Both the position numbers and the translations under genes were made by a program. The notes beneath the pieces are model-generated. The model was given only the letters and a program-made list of their open reading frames with translations, did no database searches and had not been told where the DNA came from. From Acanthaster planci (lineage: Eukaryota > Echinodermata > Asteroidea > Valvatida > Acanthasteridae), in NCBI RefSeq assembly GCF_001949145.1, contig NW_019091528.1:919154-983153 (forward strand): 64,000 bases of DNA, written 5' to 3'. Below are positions 39,259 through 52,000 of the stretch, in pieces (positions within the stretch are counted from its first letter, which is position 1; the number at the start of each line of letters is the position of its first letter).

Positions 39259-40095
39259 ATGAGTCAGGACTGCGACATAGACAACACAGTGTACAGGGTG
39301 CGCGTGCATCTCGGCTCTGTTGTCCCCGAGCGCGGCTGGGTGTCCATCGAGGCCACCAAGCAGACCACCACTGCTGAGGTCCTGCGCACGGTGCTGGCCA
39401 AACTCAACCTCGGCGGCCAGGAGCGCTACAACCTTGCTGAGGTCTGCGAGGAGTCTGGCCAGAGCTGCAAGGAGCGACAGTTGGACCTAGAGGAGTACCC
39501 TGTCAAGCTGCAGCTGCTCTGGCCCAAAGTCCTGTCAGACGACGAGTCAGAGACCCCGTACTTCTACACTAACTACCGCTTCTTCCTGCGCAGCATGCAT
39601 GACACGCTGTCTAACCGGGTGTCCAACCCGGCCGACTACTGCACCATAGACTCCTTCGTTAGCAACTTCTTCCCGCATCCCTCAGCAGAGAAAGAGTACC
39701 ACGACCTGTGCAATCTCCCCGACCTCAACGAGAAGACGCTCCTGGGGAACTTGGCCACTCGCTTCCGCCAGGGGAAGATTTACACCTATGTGGGATCCAT
39801 CCTCATCGCTGTCAACCCGTTCAAGTTCTTCCCCATCTACAATCCCAAGTATGTCAACCTCTACCAGAACCACAGTCTCGGGGAGCTTCCCCCTCACATC
39901 TTTGCCATTGCCGACTCGGCCTTCCACACCATGCTGGAGGACAAGCGCAACCAGTGCATCGTCATCTCGGGAGAGAGCGGGTCGGGGAAAACGGAGAGCA
40001 CCAACTTGCTGATCCACCACCTGACAGCACTGAGTCGGAAAGGCCACGCCAGTGGGGTGGAACAGACTCTGTTGGGCGCAGGACCAGTATTGGAG
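39259..40095 (+). CDS. MYO9: MYO9 coding exon 1: Ras-associating-like domain and P-loop
   Basis: The exon begins at 39237 after CCCACAG and ends at TTGGAG|GTAGGT, 279 codons from the ATG, phase 0. It is strikingly GC-rich compared with the flanking introns. It covers the N-terminal domain and the motor up to just before switch 1 (GAGPVLE). Confidence 0.95.
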
Positions 40096-43000
40096 GTAGG
40101 TCCTGGGATCTTTGTATGTTTAATGGTTGGTGGTGGAATCAGGGTCGTTTTAAGTGTTTTGTATGTCCTGCTCAACCCTTGGCACCAGTGCCAAGTTCAC
40201 TGCGCGGGTAAGCAATGGAGACTCTCATTTCATGTTGATGCTAAGCTATGTGAAGCTACATGTGCTCATCTCATACGAACTGAGCTTTACCAAACTTGAA
40301 AATGCAGTACAAAATGATTAATGATAAGTCAAAACTGTTTCTAGGACAATTTGCATTATTTTAGTAGGCCTTCCAGTATTCTATAATCCCCCAATGTTTC
40401 ATAGGCCCCAGGCGCAGCATATACTGGTGCCCCTGGGTGGGGTTTGTAAATGCTGCCCTGTTGTTGGTACGATATGTGAGCTGTGTCAAGGACCATTTGT
40501 AAAATGAATGTTAACATTAAAAAAAGGTCATAAAATTGCCTGAATCACCAACTACATAGCATGAGGCATTGATCAAATGTTCTGTAACAAACATGTATGA
40601 TGGCATTTGCCTTCCTGGTAAAAGCTTATCAACCGGTGAATCAAAACTGCATTTCAAGCTTCCCCCAACTGAAAAGCCTTTGTCTTCCCTGCCCAGGATT
40701 TGCAAAATTCACCACACATGTACTTAACCATGCACTACTGCAGTGTAACACCGACATGGTTGTTCTATCAAGCGATCAATGTTGGCCCATCGCAAGTGTG
40801 GGCGACTACTCCCCCCTTGCTTTGATGTGACGAAATCATAACATCTCCCATTCTCCATCCCAATTGATTGCATGCATTTGTTAACTGTCAGCACACCAGC
40901 TCTTCACTGTCTGCCAATTTGTCCCATAGGCACCATATACACAAGTGGATTTTTCAGGGATAACATAATACCCCGGGGAATGGGCAGTTCCCTGTGGCCC
41001 TTTTTCCTGGTTCACAGTTTTAGTGTTATGAAAACAGACAACCCCTGACCTTGACCCCAAGCGGTTCTCAACCCCTCAGTGAAAGGAAGTCACAGTCTGA
41101 GGCTGGTCATCCATTACCAGCAAAATATTCACCCTGCAACCGGGCCTATACAATTCCAATCAGCTCTCAGCCAGACCCTCTTGTTGAATATCAATTTCAG
41201 CGTGAAATTAGCAAAGACAATAATGGTAGGGTGTAACTTTCCAACCGCTACTTCTATTTCCAACAGGACTCTAAAATATTACACGTACATGTACATTGTG
41301 TATGATGCACTATGACACATACACAGAGAAATGATGACTTTGTACACACAAGGTGTTGAGTCCAGGATATATCCTTTGTGTCGAATGCTTGTATTTTCAG
41401 CTGATAAGCTCATTGAGCAAAGGTGAAAGATGTTCAATGACTGGGTTGTATTTGGGGCATGGATTGTTTAGTTTAATGTCAAATTAAAAAAAAAACAAAC
41501 AGGAAAACTGTGTGATACTGACTTGTTGGTCTAAACAAAGCACCCCTTGTGTCTGGTCTAGGTACTTTGCCTTTCTCGGCAGAACTTTGTCTGCTAGTGC
41601 TGCGAATTATGAGAGGTTTATGACCAGCAGCGTGACTGATGAGACTACACTTTGACTGCCTGGGATGTCGTAAAATTCCTCCACTTCCATGGATTTTTGA
41701 TTCCCCAGGCCAACCAAGACTAGTCACAGGCGTGTAAATGCAGTGAATGTTGAAGAGTCACCACTGCGAGTTGATTTATTGCACTTTCTGCTCACCAGCA
41801 TTGACTGGATGATCCTCCTTTTTTTCCTTCAGGCTGGTTGAGAGAGAGTTTATGTAAATGCACTCTTGCAGATGGCTCTAGCTGCTGTTCAGTGTCACTG
41901 TAAATTCTTTTCACCTGTGCTGCGTTTGGAAATGGGTTCTTTTGTTGCCATGGAGAGTTAAGTTGATATCAAAGAATATGTGACCATTTTGCAGTTCATA
42001 ACAATGGCGCTGTGTTGAATTTGAATGGTGAATTAAATTGCCTTGTGCCAACACACAAAATACAGTACATGTACGGTACGTCCATCTCACTATGACTGAT
42101 TGAATGTTCCATTCCACTCAAATTCGCCTCATGGAATAGAGCATTCAATCTGAAACCTCATGGAATTATTCTTACTAATGCACCCATAAACTGTATTTGT
42201 ATTTATAACACCATTACAAGAAATATTATGTACATGTATATATGTAACTGTAGATTGTGGTACAAGTACAAGAACTGTACCGGTACATCCAATGCGTAAA
42301 TACACGTACAATACATGTACCATACATGACTAAATGTACCTCTGCACACTGCAGTAAATTTAGGGATATGATTTTTAATAGTACTTGAATCTTGAATCGG
42401 AGTGCTTTGTTTGTGCAGTCCTTACACACTGCCTGGCATGGCGACTGACAGAGCCATGAAATAATGCACCCTTGTTGTCAGGGACTGAGACATACATGTA
42501 CATGTGTAACATGTATGTACACCTAATAACGTCAGATCAACTAGATATAGCTTTATTTATCTTAGCAAAGGTTACTTGTCAGCCATGCAGGTATCCCAAT
42601 CATGTCATGTATGCATGTAGGTAGGCCGTGGGCATTGGTCTGTGTGCTCACTCTCAGCAGGTTAGTCTTTAAAAAAGCCCCAAGCTATAAAAGTAACCCA
42701 CAGAAAATTAATTTCTGTTGTGAAATCATGATTCCATGGAGAATGTAGACATGTTCATTGCGACACTTCCAAAACTGAAAGAATAAAAAAGAACATATCC
42801 AGACATTTCCCTCTTGGCTGTCCCAAGCTTACCGTACATGTACACGGATACACGTACAAATGTACATGTATGGTATGTCTGCCCCCTTTCTTATATCATG
42901 TAATGTATTTGAAAAAAAAGTCTTGCGGAATGACAGTCACACCAGACACACGCAGTCTACAGTACACGCACCATAACTTACCCTGTAGATCTTGCATTGT

Positions 43001-46000
43001 TCATCGATTTACATCAATTGATATCGGTTTATGAAAAGCTGGAATGAAGTTGCAGTGGCAAGTGCATTGTACATGTACATTGTACACAGTACATGTACAT
43101 ACCAGTAGGTAATAATACATGTACATGTATGTATACTTGTACATGTACATGTACTGGTTCTAGGAAACTTCCCAGTAGGTTAAATAATGCATACATGTAC
43201 ATGTATCTACATATACCCCCCCCTTCAAATTAACGAGCAGTCTCTTATCGTTGATTGAAATGCCCCATCATGGCTGAAGATGAAAGCCATTCTTTTTATC
43301 TGTCTCTGTCCGACAATGCGGCCTCTCTCAGAAAAACGAAAGGACCGAGATTATTTTTTTGTGATGGTAAATCCAGGCCTGGCGCTGGGGTGATGAATCC
43401 AGAGACAAGAAGCTGAGAGAGCAAGGGGCCAGTAGCTGCCAGCATCCCAGCCCCCCCAGGCTCAGCTGTCAGCCGGGGGATGAGCCTAGAATAGCTGACC
43501 CAAAATGAGGGAGAGTGTTGTATGACGATACCATGGCGGAACTTGAATACAATCAGTACAGTAATCTTGTAGAAAAAAAAGAAGATCAGAAACAGTAGTT
43601 TGCTTACAAAATGTACTTGAAATCTAATTAATTTCTAAGCATTTGTTATATAACATTTCATTACAGCACGTTCATACCAGTTCATGTACAGTACATCTTT
43701 ATCTTACAATAACATGTACCAGTGCAGGTATACACTTTAATCTAAGTGTAGGTTGTTACATGTAGTATGTGATAGACTGAAAAATTAAATGTGAATTCAA
43801 ATGATTGGGGTAGAACTGGTACCAGTACATTATTTGAATTCTGCTGAGTGATACAATATCCATGGTACTGAGAAAGTTGAATGTTTCCTTAATATTGGTT
43901 GTTTTTTAAAAACAGATGGACACAAATCATTAAAAAAAATATGATACTGTAGCATGTGTCTTAAATTGTAAAATTTGCTATTGGCTTGTTTTAAAACAAG
44001 GCACATGTCATTTCTTGCCTCATTACGGATAATGACTGGGACTCTTCCAGTAAGGATTTTGGCACACAAAATCTTGTTGAGCTAGTTTCCACTGCAAGGA
44101 CTTTTTTGGGGGGGGTGGGGGTCGGGAGAGTAAAACAATATTCAACTATAAAAACAACTGTACCGGTACCAAGATCATCATTGTAACATGATGATCAAGT
44201 CATTACTGTTAATCATTTGAATTTCTGTCGATACTGAAATATTTAGTTCAGTTTGCGAGCATGAAACCATTATGATCTATAACCTATGTAGCCAGGATGC
44301 ATTATGTTTGTACAGTGTAGGCCTACATTGTTCCTGGTTCAGATGTTAAATGAGATGTGCATGTATCACCTGTACACATACCGGTACATGTGCATGTAAA
44401 TGTGCAAAGGAACAACAGCAGAATTTGGTTTTTGATTTTCAAGTTTGACGGGAGTTTTTATTTTTTATAAAACTGGTTATTACATGTAGTATGCATCGTC
44501 AGTCCTAAAAACCTGTCAAAATACATGTGCAGCACACCGCCAAGTTTGGTCACACATTCGCATTTACATTGAGATATGCATAAGAAAGGACTCACTGTGT
44601 CGACTATGTTTAATTACATGTACTCGCATGTACGTTGTAACGGTACGTGTACATATATCTACAGCTATATGGGAAACAGTCTTATTTTGGTTCACAAAGA
44701 AAGTGCTGTTGGCGTTAATCACATTGTGTTGCTTTTGTTGATTCAGGACCGTATACACTATCCTGAAGAAATAATGTTGGGTAAGGGGGAAAAAAATGAA
44801 AATATTTGTAGGGAATCATTACAACAAGTGCACAGTTTCTGTGAAACGCTCATTTGCCATGACATGGAGTAACAGGTTTTTATATTTTACCCTCTCATAG
44901 ATTCATTTGTCATTACAATACAAAGTATTCCTAGTCAGCCTGTGGCGACACTCAGGATATTTGAGATGTGGGTTTGTTATCTCCTGCTGACTCAGACCGT
45001 ACACTCTTCCTTGCTCAGACAGGCAGGCCGTGCTCTCCATTATTAATAGATGGCTGTCTGGCCAGGGGCTTCGGGCAAGAAGTTGGGGTTCACAACTTCT
45101 TGGGTTGATGACTCAGTCAGACACAACAGTGTGGGCAAAGACCAGTGATGGTTGTGGTTGTAATTGTGGGGGGGGGAGGTTCATAATGTATATTTGGATC
45201 CTGGGAAGCACCACTCAAATGTTGAGGTGGTGCCAGAATGGAAATTAAGGTATCATTGGTTGTTTTGGTGTCTTTCACCCATATCTACTGCCCAATGCCC
45301 TATAGACTAATGTGGCAACCAGACTTCGGATAAGCCATTACTGCGGTAACGTCATGCTGGCGTGCAGGATCTGCGGCAACGTCATACTGGTGTGCAGGAT
45401 CTGTATAGTGTACATGTAGCACATGTACACGTACTGTATGCCTCTTCAGCCACTACCAAGTTATGACTTGCCTAAGGCTGGGAACGCACACCTGAGTGTG
45501 GTGCCATCGCACAAATGGCATCTGCTTGGAGAAGGCCATGTTCGAAAAACATTACTCCAGAGGTACATGTACACGTACCTGATCTATGGCCACGTCTCTT
45601 GCTATCAATTGCCTGTACAATGTACATGCATTGCAAATTTTGAAACATAGAATAGCGCAGCCTTTGTCTATACAGGACACTTGGAAGGGCTACTGTACAC
45701 ATAGTTGTATCAGATTTTGTTTGGACAATAACATGAGTCAACACTTGTGTGTGGGTGTGACACTGCTATTGAACCAAGTGAACCATACAATATACATACT
45801 GTTGCAGTGCCTGTGATTCTAGCGACAAATTTGAATTCAAGTAAACTAGATAGGTTTGCGGTAGCACCATGGATATATCTTTTTTTTTTTTTACTATGTT
45901 GGGTGCTGAAAAGAACCGGTGGTACCAGTGGCCACAGGTTCTTTTCAGAACCCCACATACTGGGTGGTCAAACAAAAAGATATATCCATGGGGTTACCGC

Positions 46001-49000
46001 AAACCTATCAAATTTACTTGCTACGTGTACCGACATCAGGGAAATCTCCGAATCTCATCAAATTTGAATTCAACCTGACCCTGGTCTTGCATCCAAAGAA
46101 GCCATTTTGATTGATGGTGTCAACTGGTTTTCTGACTTTCATCCCTGTTTGAGAAAAGTTCCATTTTTCAGACTAACTTTTACATCAGTGGCATGTGCCA
46201 TGGTTGGGCCATACTGATAACTTTATGAATACCAGTGACTGTTGACAATTTAGACTGGTACCCGGTACGCTGCAGAGTAAATGTCTGAGTCGGGCCGTTT
46301 TCCAATCCTTAACTTCATCTCCGTCTTAGGCTTCGTTCCCAAAACTAATCCCCGATTGTGGGCCTGAAGCATTTAAATTACATTGGATTACTGTAATTTT
46401 TGGCTCTCTTGCATCTTATTTGATGTTCTGTGGCACTATTAGACTGATTACTATGCTTACAGCTTCAAAGTCAGCTAGTAAAAAAAACAGTTGAAGCCCG
46501 AGACGGAGCCGAAGTTGAGTATTGGAAAACGGCCTCGGTACACGTGTACATGTAAGAGTGCAGTTTCCTGGCTTTTAGGGGGTTCAGTTTTAGGGAGTGC
46601 TCAAAGGGTTGGCCTCTTGTCCATCACAAATGCCCTAAAAATATGAAAACGCCCAATTCCTTGCATGCCAGCAGTAATACACTGGCATACATGTGCATGT
46701 ATTTACAGTGCCTGTATTTAGCAGTCTTACAAGATTCACACAAATTCAACAATAATCCAGTGGTATTTTCAAACTGTGTATCAAAGCTACTTGTAAATAA
46801 AAGTAAGACGTGGAGCCTCATTGAATTTAAGTATAAAAGTGATGCCTGGGCTGTCCTTGATGAATTAGAAACCAGGCAAAAGGAAGGATCATGAAGACTC
46901 CTGCGTCCACTCATCTTTATCCTTTTAGAGATTGTATTCAACGCCGTGCTCACCAGGTATTTATCGTACTTACCCTTGAAATTCAGAAACCCATCAATTA
47001 TTCCATGTTAAATACCGGTTCATGTATTCAAAACAATCCTGAATCTCACACTTTTAACTTACTTTACTACAAATCCTGGGGGGGCGGGTTAGGATTTAAT
47101 CTTGTCTGACCATTGGAATCAATTGCATGTACATGTGTGACAATGTGTTGGAGGGTATTTCTTCCGTTGGGATACACTCGAGTATATGGTAGTTTTTGTG
47201 TGTTCACTGTAACGATATTAAAACGCTAAAGAACAGCCTTTGAGACATCATCAAAGCATAACCTCCATTACATTGAGTATTATGACAATACGACAAAACG
47301 ACAAACAAGCACCAACTTCATGAGGAGTTCAGCATGTTATAAAATGAAGTACCCGTACATGTACATGTACATTTGTGCACCCACCTACAGTAATACATGT
47401 ATGTACCGTAATGTCAAGGCAAATGTTAACTTTGCATGTGATTGAGAGAAAGCGGGAAGATCTACTCATCAGTGTGCATAATGTACTGATGTACAGCCTA
47501 CATGTATGTACTGTTACATCCCGTATGCACTGCCTGTGGCCTCTCTAAAATCTTTGACCTGATGAAGCAAGGAAATTAGTCCATTAGCTCTATCAACTCT
47601 CAATTGAATCCTACAAGTCAAGTTTTGTTAAGAACTCATTTCCCAAACCCCTGTCTTGGATAATGCAAAGTAGTCTTTGTACAAATAAAAAGATGCATGT
47701 GTCATTTAATGTTTGGAAAAGGTACAGTACCCTGTCAAAGTCAATGCTTTTCTTGCCGCTTATATGGGAAGCAAATGTGACACTGGCATTATCCTCTGAG
47801 TTGATGAGGATATGGAGACCCACCTCCTGGTGCTGAAAGATTTAAATGACAGAAATCAACAGCTGAGGCAGGGCTAGAGTGAGAGAGGTTTTTCTCTTAA
47901 TTCCAAACTGGGACTCATTTGACATTTTGGCAGGACATTTAAATTTTGTGCAGCATCATATGTCCATCCCGGATACTGAGCTGGTCTTGATAATTGCGCA
48001 GAGGAAATGGGGAAAGTGCTGCGTTGGCCAAGTGCCATCAGAGAAGCAGAGGGGGGAGAGATGGGGGGAGATTTTTAGCATTTAAGCCCTTTTGGACAAG
48101 ATGTGCTACATGTAGATGTACTGTTTTCTGTGAGACTTGCTAAAAGTAGATTCTTCAAAAGCACGAGGCAAATGCACTTCAATTTAGTACACCATGACTC
48201 AACATTGACCAGACCTTTTTTGAATAAAGTGCATGTACATGTACATGTACATGTACGTACATGTACCAGTGGTACATGTACGTACATGTACCAGTGGTAC
48301 ATGTACAGTACATGTAGTTAGGCCTGTACATGTACATGTACAATATTGACAATGGACTCATCAAGACCCGTCCTGTTGCAGTGTCATGTTCAGTGCATGA
48401 ATGGATCCCCCCAAGTTGAACTCATGTCAAACCTTTGTGCACTACATACATTGCATGTACATGTACATGTACAGTACGACTGTACATGCACAGTACATCT
48501 GCTCATCGCTGTTCTGAATTTAGCATTTCATTCCAGCATACCTAAACACGTACATTTGTGACCTTCCTATCCACATGTACATGCACAAATTGCATTGTGT
48601 GTACAATTTAAATCTCGGATGCACAGTATCCATTGTTCACAATACATGTAGCTGACATATCATTTTTTGTTTTTGTACCGTACAAGATTACAGTGGCCAT
48701 TGAAATAATAATAAATTTGTATCAAATGTACCTGTAGCCTAGTATTTGGGTAGTGTAAAGGAATATGGAACAAAGGAAAATGAAAGGAAAAGGGAACCTA
48801 CCGACCTATAACTGGGGAGCTCCCCCCCAAATCACAAATACATTGGGCTGTTACATGTATGTCAGATCACATGTACTGTCACCCAAGAAGGCAGAATGTT
48901 ACTCAAGTACATAGTATACACCTGCAAGTGTACATGTAGTTGGGTGAGATTGTAATGTGCACTGATCTTTGGAAGCACTGATTTCCTTGTTTTTCTGTGG

Positions 49001-52000
49001 TACTTCCCATTTACAGCTTACCAGTATGTACATGTACATGTACATGTATGTGTACAAACATTGTCTGTGAATGGTGCAGCCTGGAGTAGTCAGACTTCTC
49101 AGTTTCATGCCTGTACATGTACTTACATGTAGTTCAAAGTTGTACATGTACATGCGTACTGAACATGTCACAGTTTTCAGAGAGACAAAAGTCTTACTGG
49201 AGAGTAAACCCTAGGTTTTGGAGAAAATTGCGTTTGAAGTTGGTCTCTCTTTGAAATGCTTTATAGTATTCCTTTGACTTAACCAATGCTACTCCATGAG
49301 CAGTGATGAAAGAGGGGAGTTGAAATAACACAAAACTACAAAATAGTATTTGTATTAGTGAATTAAAATTGTTTATTTTGTAAACTAGCACATTTGTCTT
49401 TTCTTGAAACTGCCAAAATTTGTGTGACTTTTTGTTTCTCTACATGAAATTGTGATGTTTAATGATCCACTACAGTTCCTAGCCAGCATAACCTAGAAAT
49501 AAGATTTCAGACTTGAAAAGCCCTTTTTTCACACCAGTCATGCCATGTTTGACCCAACCCAGCATCAAGACATTTGACCCAGCTTCTGATCTGGGTCAGG
49601 ATCCTCTGCGGAAAGTACCGGGTAAAGGGCTTAAAGAAAATCTTGATGAAAATCCATGATTTCTGATACACGGGAAAGATCTCGACTCTCCACATGGCAA
49701 CACCCACACTACCGGTAACTGGCAGTTTCAGTATGAAACACTGCACCAAACCAATCCAGTATCAAGGACCCAGCTTTACAGGTATTGTTCCATCAAAGGT
49801 CTTATAAATGACTTTTTACTGTACTTCATAAAGAAGGCAAACATTACCGTACCTGTGTTTTATTATTACTGGTACTTTATGCTTAATATGTTTGCAGTAT
49901 TTTCCTCAAGCACAATAATGTTGTACTTCCTTAAAACCTGTCTCTGTCATCGCACATTCATACAAGCTCATTCACTTTAATAACTTTCAGGAAACTTGTC
50001 AACTGAGTTTTTCCAAATGTGAAAATTATTTATTTTGTCCCATCATCTGCTTGTGCCACACCATCCAAAATTGCTTCAACATTTAAGATTTACACCAGTT
50101 GGCAAGTTGAAAAGAAAGCCTTCTTGATATTTGCTAAGATGTGAACAAAAGATTTGTGCACATACAAGAAAAAGCGGAACTACAATAATGTACATAGAGT
50201 AACTTTTCAGTGAATTTGAAAACAAGAACTTGCCGGTGAAAGTAGCCCAACTCTAGTATGGTTGATACAGGTACATGTACATGTACATGCAGCGGTATTT
50301 GCTGTTAATGAACTCTACAGGAGAGTAACACTGAGTGATTTCTCCTTTTGTTACCCGGAATTCCGGGGTTTTTTTGGCCTCAAAAGTCGACCTTCGTGAA
50401 TCTGGGGTATTGTAACTTAACTACCGTGTAGTTGTATACATAGTTAATGGTTTACTGTCTTGAAGACCAGACTATTTTTTTTCTCTGTTACGCTTGGCAC
50501 TTTTGCTGGATAATTGATATCTGATGGAGTACATACCGTACCGGGTACATGTACATGTACGTGTGTTTCACCCCATCTCAATTGCAGCCTACCAATGTTT
50601 ATTCCCCGTCTGAATTCCTACATCACTAAAGCTCCAAACACTAAACCTTTTCAAGAATTCAATTCCTAAATAGTCCAAGTTTCAAATTGAGCAGTTATTT
50701 AGGAATTTGGTCATTTAGTTCTTCAGGTACCGGGTCACTTTGTTTTCTCTACCCATTACTTCCCAGAGGCATACAAGTTTCACGCTGTCTCAATTGGGGC
50801 ATACCAATGTTTATTCCTGTCTGAATTCCAAATATTAAAATTGAACAAACGGTAGATATTTTTCTTGCCCAAGCAACCAATATCTTGAACCACTTGGCTG
50901 CACAGAGTCTGCAGACAGTGCCATCATAAGACACAGAATGTTGTACCTGTACGTGTACTGGTACATGAACTGTGTTGGTTATTTCTGACAGGTTTAATAC
51001 TTTTTTTTTCTGAGTTGCACGGAGGTGGAGCCACCCATTGTCATTATGAGTCACAATACCTCCCGGTTCAGTACTTCAGGGATTGAGTAGAAATTGTACC
51101 AAGTGCTGTTACTTGACATACACGTCCTCTATGTGTAAATAAAAGTGCACATTTTTTTTTATTGTATTCAAGTGGAAATGTGTGATTACATCCTAACCTG
51201 TATGGGCTTTGGACATGACCACAAAGAGACTTCCTCACTTTGTGGAAAAAGCCCTTCAGAATTGCTGCATGGAGCCTGTCAGATTGGGGGGAAAACTACA
51301 GAGGCCGATTGTATTTGAAGGGCTGGGTGCTAACTTGGACCATTGTGTGCAAGTCCACATTCCATCTGACTGAAAATAGGTCACAACTTGTGATTCATGC
51401 ATAGTTTGGATGTGGGATGCACAGAGAAAGCAGTTGTGGTTGTCTCGCCTGACTGATTCTACACTTTTTCAGCGAATTGACCCATTGAAAATTCTATCGA
51501 AATCTGTAATTTAATTGTTTACTTGAATGCCAAGGCTGAAGTGTTGTGTATTAACTGAAGTCATCGTTGCATGTACACGTTCGTGCACACACCTAGTTTT
51601 ATGGACACACGTGTACGCGTACATGTAGCTACCGGTACTGAAAATCATTTATAGTTTGTCAACAGAAGCTTTTTTTGGGGGGGGGATATTTTTTGCCATG
51701 ACCTTAATTGGTGTTTGTGTGCACATACATGTACACTATGAAGCCTTTGTACTAAATGACATTTGTTTTTTTGTGCCCTAGTAAACTAATTTAAATCACC
51801 ATGATCTAAGCTGCTTGTTTAAATTGAAATTTAAATCAACTTTTTTTTTAGTCACTGATTGAAAATAAACAATTAAATTTTTGGAAAAGTTGAAGAAATG
51901 CTGTGTTTTTCATGTTTTATTTTACACTTTTTAAATGGCAAATATCCTACATGGACACTATGAACCCTTAAGTTCCAAAAGTATTGAGGTAAAACACAAC

